A stretch of 35,184 nt of DNA from Mnemiopsis leidyi (lineage: Eukaryota; Ctenophora; Tentaculata; Lobata; Bolinopsidae): the NCBI GenBank assembly GCA_000226015.1, contig JH155260.1:119825-155008 (forward strand), in the 5' to 3' direction. Shown here piece by piece: positions 20,526 to 29,824 of the stretch. How positions within the stretch are numbered: the stretch's first letter is position 1; every line of letters starts with the position of its first letter. Made by a program: the position numbers and the translations under genes. The notes beneath the pieces were generated by a model. It saw nothing but the letters and a program-made list of their open reading frames with translations, made no database searches and was not told the DNA's origin.

Positions 20526-20693
20526 GACTTCAGAGAGTACACAAGTGTTTCTGAATTGTCTGCAACTATACTGAAGGTGAAGAACATTGCTGCTGCTAAA
20601 GATCCAGAGTTCATTGCAAGGATAGACACAACCTTTCATCCTATGTGCGAGATTAATAAACTAACTAAAGAAGCAACTATTTTAAAGCGGTAA
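20526..20693 (+). CDS. Candidate terminal exon of an unidentified gene
   Basis: After an acceptor-like TGATGTTTCAG an open frame of 55 codons ends at a stop, with a balanced composition (DFREYTSVSE..., then FIARIDTTFHPMCEINKL) that looks protein-coding rather than random. I recognise no family and found no upstream partner exon, although the frame stays open upstream to about 20451. It could be the last exon of a plus-strand gene, a fragment, or chance. Confidence 0.3.
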   Translation, partial: DFREYTSVSELSATILKVKNIAAAKDPEFIARIDTTFHPMCEINKLTKEATILKR

Positions 20694-20975
20694 TGAAATT
20701 TGCTTTATTCATTTTTTTAACACTATGAATAGAATTGTCGCTTGGCCATAGTTTTTAGTCTAGGCAAAAAGTATTCCAATTGAAACTGCTACAATCCATG
20801 AAGATATGATTTCATCCAAAGAGGGAATTATATCTTGATTTTCTTTAATCTCTAATTTTTAATGCTAATGTTTTCCCGATTTTTGTAAGCTAAAATAAGT
20901 CGGAGTCGAATATTGATATTCCAGATCTAGCGATATATTTCGCAAAACACAGTCCCCTGACGTCAGTCCTCCGAT

Positions 20976-21949
20976 TTACCACCCATCTTTTGAATGATGT
21001 CTGTCAAGAAACTGAACCCAACAACACCACGCTTCAGAAGCAATTCCCACAATCCAAACTCTGCTGTGGTCCAGCTTGCCGTAATGGGTATCCCAATACT
21101 CTGCCAATGACATCATCAGCTCCTTGTCGCAGATAACTCTGTTGAACAATTTCATCATGTCGTATTGGCTATAAAATCGCTTTTTCCTCCCATTTTTGTT
21201 GTCTTGGTGTAGGTCTTCCGTTGCTATCCTTCTGGCTCCACTTGAAGAATCGCAATATTGCAGTCTTTCAGGACACATGAAGCTCACGATCGATAAGAAA
21301 TCTTCGACATTATCATCTTTCAAGAGTTCAGAGGCAGCATTTAACACTATTTTCGAAAACTTTCAAAGGTCTCCTTTTAAGCTAAACTGCAAATAAAGCA
21401 TAGCGTTTCGAAAATTCCAAACCTTGTTTGACCCACAAATATGTTCAAACATTTGACATTCCGTTTTCTCTGCTAAACATAATTCCATGTCAGCGTCCAT
21501 GTCTTCTAGTATTTTGAAGGTTGCGCCGAATATTTCGTATAGCATTTTTTCTTTATACTCTTCCTGATCTGGAAATTTTGTGATCTGATAGCAAATCAGA
21601 AAATGTGCGGCAATAACTGATGCTCTAAAACTTTTATGTGCGTCATCTTCGGAAACATGGAGGGGCCAGTCCTGGTCACCGGAACAAAGGTAAGCCTCGA
21701 AAATTTTTGCAGTTATTTCGGCATCAGTCGAAGCCCTGAAATGTGATGTTCTATTAAATCCAAAAATCATAAGATCAGTCAACAACATTTATTGTTTATG
21801 TGCTGAACCTGCTACATTTCCAGATCAATTATTTTTCAAAGCTTATGAGTTAAGGATTTCGGGCTATAGGGAATTTTAACTTGCCTCGACGTCTGGAAGT
21901 TTGAAATGGCCAGCCCTATAATGAGGGCGGATATCATTAAAAGTGACAT
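20976..21949 (-). pseudogene. Secreted ten-cysteine family, locus A: complete but interrupted by one in-frame TGA
   Basis: Exon 1 is 21885-21949 (signal peptide MSLLMISALIIGLAIS...). Exon 2 is 20976-21735. The intron starts with GC (AG|GCAAGT), a known minor donor class, and ends TTTCAG; its phase matches the sister loci. All ten family cysteines, the MFEHICG block, the RKKR cleavage site and the AEYWDTHYGK...WCC tail are present. One TGA at 21363-21365 interrupts the frame about halfway, where locus E aligns a Glu (GDLE). More than 380 bp beyond it stays open and conserved, so the lesion is recent, polymorphic, an assembly error or recoded. Selenocysteine is unlikely because relatives have no Cys there. 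It lacks the NQT glycosylation sequon of C, D and E. Scored as a probable pseudogene. Confidence 0.75.
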
Positions 21950-22084
21950 CTTCTGTGACCGATCTTCCGCAGTCAACACAAACGTTTGAAATAGATATGA
22001 AAACTGTATATTATATCTATTATTCAACTTCAGTTGTATTAATTTGCTAATTTTTCAGTAAAATTAATATAGTAATTACACCGT

Positions 22085-22152
22085 AGTAATACCACTGGAG
22101 TGGTATTACTTTAGTAATACCATTATAGTAATTACACTCCAGTGGTATTACT
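22085..22152. repeat. AGTAATACCACT palindromes
   Basis: AGTAATACCACT (22085-22096) and its exact complement (22099-22110) are separated by GG. The next 40 bp repeat the same word in both orientations (AGTAATACCA, then AGTGGTATTACT). The same word forms the ends of the cloverleaf-like element at 23141-23303. Confidence 0.85.
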
Positions 22153-22778
22153 CATTCATATCCCGAAATCGACCTTAAAACGCGATTTTAACCAATTTTT
22201 CTGCTTAGGACAGTAAGACTGGGCCTAGATACTTTTGCATGAAGCTTTTAGAGCCGATCACATTCAATTTAATTGGATTTGGAATCACATTCAAGCAAAT
22301 TTTCTGTGAAATTATCAAGTAAATATCTCAACTTCAAGAATTAGAAGATGTTAACAAAAGCCAAATTATGCATTTTTACTGGCTAAGCCTTTGTGAAGAA
22401 CAAGTTTCCAACAGATCAAAAATCTAGCCAAAATCGCACAGCTAGTTGTCAAAAGGATAGTTCTATGGAGTACGAGTTACATCAAAAATTTGAGCAGGAT
22501 ATCTTGAGATATTACCTTAATTATACTACGTCGGCGAATTATGTTGCTATTTTTAGCATCGACAAGCACACATAATAACGTCATCAAATACGGCCCTCAA
22601 ACCGAATGGATACTAAAATCAAAGAACTGATAACTTGAACTAAGGTCTGTCTGGCGACATATTAACAGGCGCCTCTATGCTCCGACCCTCAGGGCTCCTT
22701 CCCTGTAATTGGTGGGGAGATGACACGTGACAGTAGTCACGGTTACCTATTGGTTGCGGGGCTCTAGGCTCTCACTAT
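22153..22778. other. Intergenic, nothing recognised
   Basis: AT-rich at first, then a more GC-rich stretch at 22640-22770. Short frames here have no support. Confidence 0.5.
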
Positions 22779-22840
22779 ATTCGGGCCGGGTTAAGTAAAG
22801 CATCCACTTTATCGTTTGAAAATCATCAGTAAGATAAGGG

Positions 22841-22850
22841 NNNNNNNNNN
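22841..22850. other. Assembly gap (10 N) between two copies of the same 62 bp
   Basis: 22779-22840 and 22851-22912 are identical except for one base. The placeholder gap between identical flanks indicates that two contig ends overlap but were not merged, or that haplotypes were joined. The frame crossing it is meaningless. Confidence 0.9.
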
Positions 22851-22970
22851 ATTCGGGCCGGGTTAAGTAAACCATCCACTTTATCGTTTGAAAATCATCA
22901 GTAAGATAAGGGTCTCTCAAATGTTTGATAATTTTCCTGATAACGCTTTTCCTGGATAAGTGAACAAAAT

Positions 22971-23010
22971 TGGGCAAAACTGTGCCTTGTTGGGCAAAAC
23001 TGTGCCTTGT
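22971..23010. repeat. Perfect 20-bp tandem duplication
   Basis: TGGGCAAAACTGTGCCTTGT occurs twice head to tail, 60 bp after the duplicated gap flank. Confidence 0.95.
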
Positions 23011-23140
23011 GTGGACTCAACTAGTAAAATGCCTGATTTTGCTTTATTTTTCCCTTTTTTAATTCTTGAGAGCTTGAGATACGTACTTAAAATTTTTCAT
23101 ATTACCCTAGCTGTTATTAACAACACAGTTGAATAATACA

Positions 23141-23303
23141 GTAATACCACTATTGGTATTGCAATTACCATACGTAATTCGGCTCGCAAGCTCGTGAAAT
23201 TACTTCAATAAATCCACTCGCAAGCTCGTGAATTTATTGCATGAATACCACTCGCAAGCTCGTGGTATTAATATGGTAATTGCACTACCAATAGTGGTAT
23301 TAC
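23141..23303. repeat. Cloverleaf-like inverted-repeat element with three identical-apex hairpins
   Basis: Outer arms 23141-23172 and 23272-23303 are complementary over 32 bp with one mismatch and begin GTAATACCACTATTGG. Inside are three consecutive hairpins: 23174-23203 (stem GTAATT/AATTAC), 23206-23239 (stem CAATAAAT/ATTTATTG, extending towards CAC/GTG) and 23244-23269 (stem AATACCAC/GTGGTATT). All three carry the same apical sequence TCGCAAGCTC, although their stems differ. As single-stranded DNA or RNA this folds into a four-way junction. The outer word is shared with 22085-22152, suggesting a transposable family. No coding capacity. Confidence 0.9.
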
Positions 23304-23953
23304 CGTATATAAATGAACTGAAAATAAATAACTAGAGAGTAGAGACTACTGCTCAGAACTTACCTTAGATCTACTTACAGCTGATGCGAGGACGATTTTC
23401 CAAGAAAGTCAGCTGTCGGTTTATGTCATTGCCCTCTAAGTGAAATAATATAGCATCGTTATTGAATAGTGATATTATTTCCAAAGACACGAATCAGACA
23501 GCTGATGTTTTATGTATCACGGATCTTACCTGCACGCCTTATCGGAAAGTTAAGATCGTGAAAATTCTATTTATGCCTTCACTATCCGTAACTGTTAAGA
23601 TCGAGATATATTTCAGTCAACTCAATGGCATTTTCTGATAAATTTTTATTGGGTGTAGTAGGCTATAAAGAAGTTACTTATTACTTCACTTGCTTGGATA
23701 GAAATAAAAGCAATCCTTTATTTTGAAGTCATGAAAGTTATTAAATATAGTATTGTCTCAATAACTGTATTGCATCGCTCAATGAAATATCTAATATTCA
23801 ATCAATATAATTTTTAGCCATAAAGTTCTCCAATCTCCACTAAACATATTATTATTAAAGTAAATCGGTTTACTTTATCAACATTTAACAATGATTGAGT
23901 ATTATTTACCACCTGAATGTGTCGGGAGGGTGTTACGCCGGTTTAGTAAAACA
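23304..23953. other. Intergenic, nothing recognised
   Basis: AT-rich, with no exon-like segment or repeat of note. Confidence 0.5.
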
Positions 23954-24091
23954 TGTTACATAACGAGTAAGTGTGAAGTTCAATGATTTACGCCTCGAGC
24001 GTGGCGAGTGGCGTAAATCTCATTATTCATCGGAGGCTCATTTAAATAATGAAATGTTATCAATGAGGGCGGAGCACTGAGTAATGTAACA
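23954..24091. repeat. Second multi-hairpin element (weaker)
   Basis: Outer TGTTACATAAC (23954-23964) faces GTAATGTAACA (24081-24091) with one mismatch. Inside are a perfect GATTTACGCC/GGCGTAAATC hairpin (23985-24019) with apex TCGAGCGTGGCGAGT, and a CATTATT/AATAATG hairpin (24021-24051). The architecture resembles 23141-23303 with different sequence. Confidence 0.6.
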
Positions 24092-24104
24092 ATATTATTT
24101 ACCA

Positions 24105-24190
24105 AGTAACAAGAATTGCGCCCGCTTAGTTAGGTCTCAGGCGGACGCTTTATATTTCCATCCTCATAGTGAGAAATATGTACATTAAAC
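24105..24190 (-). repeat. Diverged copy of the ORF fragment at 18.6 kb
   Basis: CAAGAATTGCG, CAGGCG and CATTAAAC blocks align in order with 18605-18690. On the minus strand the matching protein block (AILV) survives but stops interrupt it. Confidence 0.4.
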
Positions 24191-24609
24191 AAATCATTCG
24201 TGATTCGCATTTGATGTTTGATATGATAAAAATCGCATATATATAAAGAACATACACCAGTGATTCAAAAGGAATACTTCTAATATTTTTCATCCTGCTC
24301 CCGGGGTGAGGTCGGTTATATCATCAAAAAAATCATCAAAAAAAGTAATTTGGACCGCATATACCGTAATGATCAAAGATCTTTAATTTTTCCTCAGGTA
24401 TTCCGTATTAACTTGCCGTTTGGCACCTGATGGCAAGATAATAATAATTTGTTATTGTTGCGGTCTTAAAGCTGACATCAGGCTCTATTCTATACATAAT
24501 TTTTTACCGCGTCAAAAAAATCAATCACAGCTAAAGATATCAAACGTCAAAGATTTCAGTGTTGTGGAATGTTGATTGCACGATAATTCAGGAGTGAAAA
24601 TCTCCATGG

Positions 24610-24712
24610 AAACGCGCGCAACTTAGCGCGCGTTTTCAGACGGCATTATGTGAAGCAATTATGCACCTCTAAAAAGCAATTATGCACCTCTAAAAAAGCG
24701 GACCGCTTTTTT
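24610..24712. repeat. Two perfect hairpins around a direct duplication
   Basis: AAACGCGCGC/GCGCGCGTTT (24610-24635, 6-base loop), then two head-to-tail copies of AGCAATTATGCACCTCTAAA (about 24654-24693), then AAAAAAGCGG-A-CCGCTTTTTT (24692-24712, one-base loop). The last would act like a stem plus T-run if transcribed on the plus strand, but no transcript is evident. Confidence 0.85.
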
Positions 24713-24906
24713 GAACGCCGACCTTTCAATCGCAATAATCAAACATGATTTTATCCAACGAACTTGGTACCGTTTTAAATCGATTAGCTAGACATGAATC
24801 TACCCTTTGATGCAAAAATCTGCGCAGAATTAACTGCCAGGGCTGTGATTCAGCAAACCCGGCTAACCCTACCCCCTCTCACAACCACCACTTTAAACCA
24901 TTCCTT

Positions 24907-24933
24907 TGCTTTTTTGCCTTCGGCAAAAAAGCA
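24907..24933. repeat. Perfect 12-bp-arm hairpin with C(TTCG)G apex
   Basis: TGCTTTTTTGCC and its exact complement are separated by TTC; the apex reads C-TTCG-G as at 19467-19505. It lies just past the point where truncated locus B loses family similarity. Confidence 0.9.
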
Positions 24934-24976
24934 TGAGGATGGAAAAAATTGCAGGTACTGCGGGCAGCCGGCAGAT

Positions 24977-25244
24977 GCTAGCAATACACGTTTCAGTTTC
25001 AGTATCTAAGACTGATCGCAAGGCCGGAATCTCCTTAATTAGTTCACCCAGCATTTTTGCTCGATTCCCCTCTTCATCACGGAAATCATGTTCACGAATA
25101 GAATAATGAGTCCACAAAACAGATGTCCTCAGAAGTGAATGTTCCACATTTGGGGACAATTTTATAGGCCAATAAGTATAACCTGTGCAGAAGTAGGCAT
25201 GCGTTATTTCTAAACTCATTTTAGGGTCGATCGAGGTTTTTGGC
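24977..25244 (-). pseudogene. Secreted ten-cysteine family, locus B: truncated exon 2
   Basis: After an acceptor TATTTTCAG the frame reads SIDPK...AYFC, WPIKLSPN, HSLLRTSVL and LDTETETC, clearly the first third of the family's second exon in the same phase. Similarity stops at 24977 although the frame runs open to 24893. The second family cysteine is Arg here (HYSIRE against HFMICN). No signal-peptide exon was found upstream and no 3' half downstream. A non-functional remnant. Confidence 0.8.
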
Positions 25245-27029
25245 CTGAAAATATTCGATAATTCTAATTAATGAACAATGTAACATCAATCGTTCTCAAA
25301 ATTGAAAACTCAAACTGGTCAAGAACTAAGTTTCAAATCAAATCCCAGTTAAAAGCTTTGCAAAATTAAGATCCTGGAATAGCGAACTGCTGATTGTCAA
25401 AAAAGGAAGTGTCATCTACATTGCACTCCTAAGCAGCAGTGCTGTAAGTGGCACCAAAATAGCGGATGTAAACATCGTGAGAAAGCCAAGGTATCTGCAG
25501 CAACCTTGAATTCGGTTATTCGAGTATTAGCTCCCCTCAACTCTTGTTCTCAAAGCAAAAACATTCGAAAAAAGTGGTACAGATCCACGCATCTAGGTTA
25601 ATGATTAATTCAGTGAGGTATTTATTTCAAGCTCCTCTCTGGAAACTGATGGGTCATTATATGGAAGAGTTCAATGGTTGCGACACCATATGGCTATAAA
25701 CTTTCGAAAATCAGTGATAATCGAGAAAAAATGTGCAATTTAGGGTCTTTTAGTCACACTTATTCAGAATCGGGGCTGGAGTCTGAAGGAAGAGGCGTTT
25801 AACCCAAAAAACCGAATGCTTAAGCAAATTTATGATTTTTGATTTTCTCTTTTGACCGTTAATTTGCTTCCTGAAAAGTCACAGCGTAACAACGTTGTTT
25901 TTGGTAATGTTTCAGAAAAGTAGCTCATTCGAGGATTATGGCCAGTGTAGTTTTTCAAGATATTTCAAGATATCGACTGAAACATATCTTGCTCTAGAAG
26001 TGAGATTATGCAAATATGCACGCCCAAGTCTGCCTTCAAAAGCATGTGCTCCGACTTGACGGGATAAGGCACCTCATTAGCGTAGCAAACACCCTGTTAC
26101 TACAGTTTGCTGCCCATCGCTGCATATGATCTCGTCGCCTGAACCAATAACGAGACTCCGCGTAATGAGTGCTAGATACGATGCATCACTATAGATAGCC
26201 GGTAGCTCAAACACCGGAAACGGCTGAGCTCTAATTTTATCAATCTCTCCTTTTTTGCTGAAGGCAAAACAGTAGGGTAGATGGTTTACACTTTACCTTG
26301 GTCGGATTTTCAGGTGGGGTGGGTATGTAGGTACTTGACAAGTAAATTTCATGATGTCTGGTGTAACAAGGGTTTCATGTGTAAGTGTAACACTCCGCAA
26401 GACGTTCGTAACCCCGTTAACGAGCTTTCAGGGATTCCTCATTCGCAAAGTTATTTGCTTAAGAAATTTCCTAGCACGTGCAATAACGCGTGATTACTTG
26501 AACCGCATTTGCAGCTCAACTGATCAACGGAACTCAGATTTGGCAATTCCTACTCTAGAAATACATCGAACTTCACTGTCAGGAATAAAAAATCGTTTTT
26601 TAATAATCATCGATTTACAAAAGCACTTAGCCATATGACCCGCTACGTACTACCGTTTTACCCAACATTGCTCTATATAATGATTAATCATGACATTCAG
26701 TAGCTAGAGAATTGCTAAGATCATGGATGTTAGTGCTACCTTCTGAATCATCGCTGTTATTTGGGCCAGAGGGATAAGATGACCAAGATTTTTGTCAATT
26801 TGGCCTTCTTCCGGGAGTAATGGTCAAGTGGTCAAGAATTTCTGACCAAGAACATCGTTAAGTTCGTGATATTACTGTTGACCATGACTATGGCAACAAT
26901 CCAAATTTTCCAAGGTCAAAATGGTGACGCAAAGTAAGACTATAAAGTATAAAATTTGACCATAAAATGTCCATTTTATCCAAGACCATAGGACAAAATC
27001 CAAGTAGTTATTAAGTCTCATTCTTCAAC
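25245..27029. other. Intergenic within the gene array, with flank-derived repeats
   Basis: 25685-25790 resembles the sequence downstream of locus D at 29405-29540 (ACCATATG, CAATTTAGGG and AACCCAA blocks), and 26570-26655 is an inverted relative of 29390-29460. These mark old duplications of array spacer. The frames at 26281-26638 are not supported. Confidence 0.45.
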
Positions 27030-27309
27030 TTTAGTAGCTTTGTTGATTTTCTCTATAGACTTGAAGATGCGTTTTTTAGGAAACCTTTCATCAAATATTT
27101 CGAACTGACACGTTCATATTCATTTACTCAAATTATTTGTATAATAGTAGTGTTGAAAGTATTAAAACTACTACTTTCCACACTACTATTATACTTATAC
27201 AAATAATTTGAGTAAATGAATATGTACGTGTCAGTTCCAAATATTTTATGAAAAGTTTCCTAAAAACGCATCTTCAAGTCTACAGAGAAAATCAACAAAG
27301 CTACTAAAC
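27030..27309. mobile_element. MITE-like near-perfect inverted repeat, 280 bp
   Basis: The arms start TTTAGTAGCTTTGTTGATTT (27030) and end with its complement at 27309. They stay about 90% complementary over roughly 125 bp each, with a small central loop near 27165-27175. Entirely non-coding. No clear target-site duplication, so the exact ends are uncertain. Confidence 0.85.
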
Positions 27310-27918
27310 AAATTCCAGGGTGTTATGGTCATGGTCAATGCATTACCCCATAATAGCTGATTATAAAAAGGTTATAGATTCAGAATCAGTGCAATAAATC
27401 GGCACTGCTTCTGATCGTAGTTATAAAAAAAATTGAACAGAACCTCTGTTTTTGCAATACTACTTTTGTACAAAATAACGGATGATAGATCGTTGCAGAA
27501 AAACAAACATTGGCTTTTTATGTGTCACTTTACTTTATATCTTTTTACAGCAATTTTTCTTCAGAGTTTTATAGTCGCTCCTTCAGGCTTCATCTTCTAT
27601 GAATCAAAGGAAGGGGATTTAACCGCTGAAGAAACTTATCGCTTCAGCGAATTGTAACTTTGGACAAGATTTTTCATTTTAGCTTTACAAGAGATGACGA
27701 TAAGAAACATCGGGTCATTTTTTCGACAAAATAGAACACTACAGGTAAAGTAAAAAGGGTCTTACAGATTATCTCGTTTTTCGAATCAAAAGGTGATTTA
27801 GCAATATAATTATAACATACTGCAATTGTTTGAAAATAGTTGCAATCTGAAGTGCTGACGCTGTTACGTCTGATGGACAAAGTTCTCGTTTCTGTTAAGA
27901 ATTTACCCTACTTCACAG
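27310..27918. other. Spacer downstream of locus C, duplicated with the D spacer
   Basis: 27590-27918 aligns with 29495-29824 in order, with many substitutions and indels. The 45 bp next to the stop codon is almost identical between the two. No separate gene. Confidence 0.6.
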
Positions 27919-29190
27919 TCAATAAGATTTCTCCAGGTTGTGTACGATGCAGCACCAAATATCAGCCTCTATCCTCAGAATCCAAACTCGGCTGTAGACA
28001 AACTTGCCATAGTGAGTGTCCCAGTACTCAGCCAGTGTATCCATTATTTCTCTACTACACACCACCTTGTTGAACAGCCTCATCATTTCTCGGGGGTCAA
28101 AGAGACGCTTCTTTCTTGACACCACTTTTTGTGGCTGGAAGTACTTTTTGATCTCATGGGCTGTTAAGGCTTCTCTTTTTTTTCTACTTCTTGGAACACA
28201 GTAAGTCGATCTTTGTGGACAATACTCGCTCACGCTCGATAAAAATATTTCAGAATTATTTCCTTTCAGTAAGAAGGATGCACCATACGACAGGAGTTTT
28301 AGGAGTGGATGTGATTCATCTTCGAAGCTTGATTTTGAATAAAGAATAAGATTTTGGAAATTCCAGGCTTTATTTTGGCCACAGATATGCTCGTAGAAAG
28401 TACACTTAGCGTTGTAACTCATGCATATCTCAGTTTTTTCATCTAAGACTAAATGTAAAATAGGAAGCTCCTTTTGCAATCGATCAACCATTTTCTTCCG
28501 ATAATTTTCTTCACCTGGAAAAAACTTAGTCTGGTTGCATATCATGAAATGAGCCATCAGAACCGATGCTCTGAGAACCGAGTGATCAACGTCTGGGGAC
28601 AATTTCATCGGCCAGTATGGATCACCCTTGCAAAAATATGCTTCGATAAACTTTGCACCCGTTTCGGGATCTATTGATTCAGAAGCACTGAAAATAAAAT
28701 AAGCATTATAATAGATAAGACATAAAACATTGAAATCAAAATCACCCGTAGAAAACGGTATTTCTGGCAAGGTTTGTCTAATTTTAAACCCGATTATTTT
28801 CAATGCTCTAAGCCTTGTCTTTGGAGGTCAATCTGTGTACATTGTACCGTTGAGAGCATTTAAATACCGAGAACTATAGCAGGGCCAAAACATTTCGGAA
28901 AGTTAGGTATAAAATCTTCGAAAATTTGAGACAACCCCCGTCCTCCCAAGAAATAGTTATACCGTTCTCATAGCTTATGAAATATGAATGTGGCTTATGA
29001 CGAAAACAAAATGTCGCGCAATCTCAAATCTGGTAGTAGTTCCGATTTTGAGTTCTTCATCAAAATACAAACGCAGGTCTAATTGCAATACCATCTCTGG
29101 AATCATATCAAAGTTAATTGTCAGGAATAAAACCATTTACCTCGCACTTCCGAGAAGAATTACTGTAACTGAAATAACTGATGATAACAT
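27919..29190 (-). CDS. Secreted ten-cysteine family, locus C: intact putative furin-processed precursor
   Basis: Exon 1 29141-29190 (MLSSVISVTVILLGSA, signal peptide), intron 28688-29140 (GT-AG), exon 2 27919-28687, 272 residues. I do not recognise the family. Ten cysteines in a fixed pattern: C36, then x30, C67, x37, C105, x6, C112, x6, C119, C173, x6, C180, C227, C262-C263. An NQT glycosylation sequon follows C67. Two RKKR sites (185-188 and 208-211) bracket a linker of about 20 residues, so cleavage would release it and leave an N-terminal chain and a C-terminal chain of 61 residues (ending WCCIVHNLEKSY), possibly disulfide-linked. That is prohormone-like architecture, but the cysteine pattern is not insulin's. 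Conserved blocks: EAYFCKGDPYWP, YEHICGQNKAWNFQN, AEYWDTHYGK. Extracellular ligand, defence or structural roles are all possible. Confidence 0.88.
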
Positions 29191-29824
29191 ATCAACAAAC
29201 CAAGGTTTGTTTTTCTGTAACGATCTATTTCGTGTTATTCAGGTATGAACTTAACGTTCAATTTTGTACAAGAAAAAATATTGCGAAACAGAGATTGACT
29301 TTGATGCTAAGGGTAGAATTATGATCTAACCGGTTCCCTAGCTACTGGTTGTGCTGATTGATTATTCCATAGAGCTATGATGGGCAACACGGTAGCACGT
29401 AGTGGGACCATATGACTAAAAGCGTTTGTAAATCGGTGATTATTAAGAATAAGAAAAGTTATGTACAATTTAGGGTTTTGTTGTCGGACCTTCAACTACT
29501 ATGAATCAAAGAAGGGGGTTTCAACCCAAGAAAAAACTTATCGCTTCAGCGAATTGTTACTTTAAACCAGATTTCTATTGAATACTTTGGACTTTTGATT
29601 TTTATTTTGAGAAATCAGCGTAACGCCATAACAAGAGATGATGATAAGAAACATCAGGATATTTTCAACAAAATAGAAAACTTTGGGTAAAGTTGGGCTC
29701 TTTCAGATGCTAAATCAAATAGCTCTTGGTTTTTGAATCAAAAGGTTATTTAACAATATAACATAATGCAATTGTATGATGGACAAAGGTCTCGTTTCTG
29801 TTAAGAATTTACCCTACTTCACAG
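29191..29824. other. Spacer between loci C and D
   Basis: Holds the 5' flank of C and the 3' flank of D. An acceptor-like TCGTTACAG lies on the minus strand about 20 bp upstream of the C start codon. 29495-29824 is the duplicated counterpart of the C downstream spacer. Confidence 0.5.

Noticed and set aside
21363-21365. Selenocysteine at the TGA of locus A
   Set aside because: The aligned residue in locus E is Glu, not Cys, and no redox motif surrounds it.
22747-22977. Frame running through the N gap
   Set aside because: It is an artefact of the duplicated 62-bp flank, with unknown residues in the middle.
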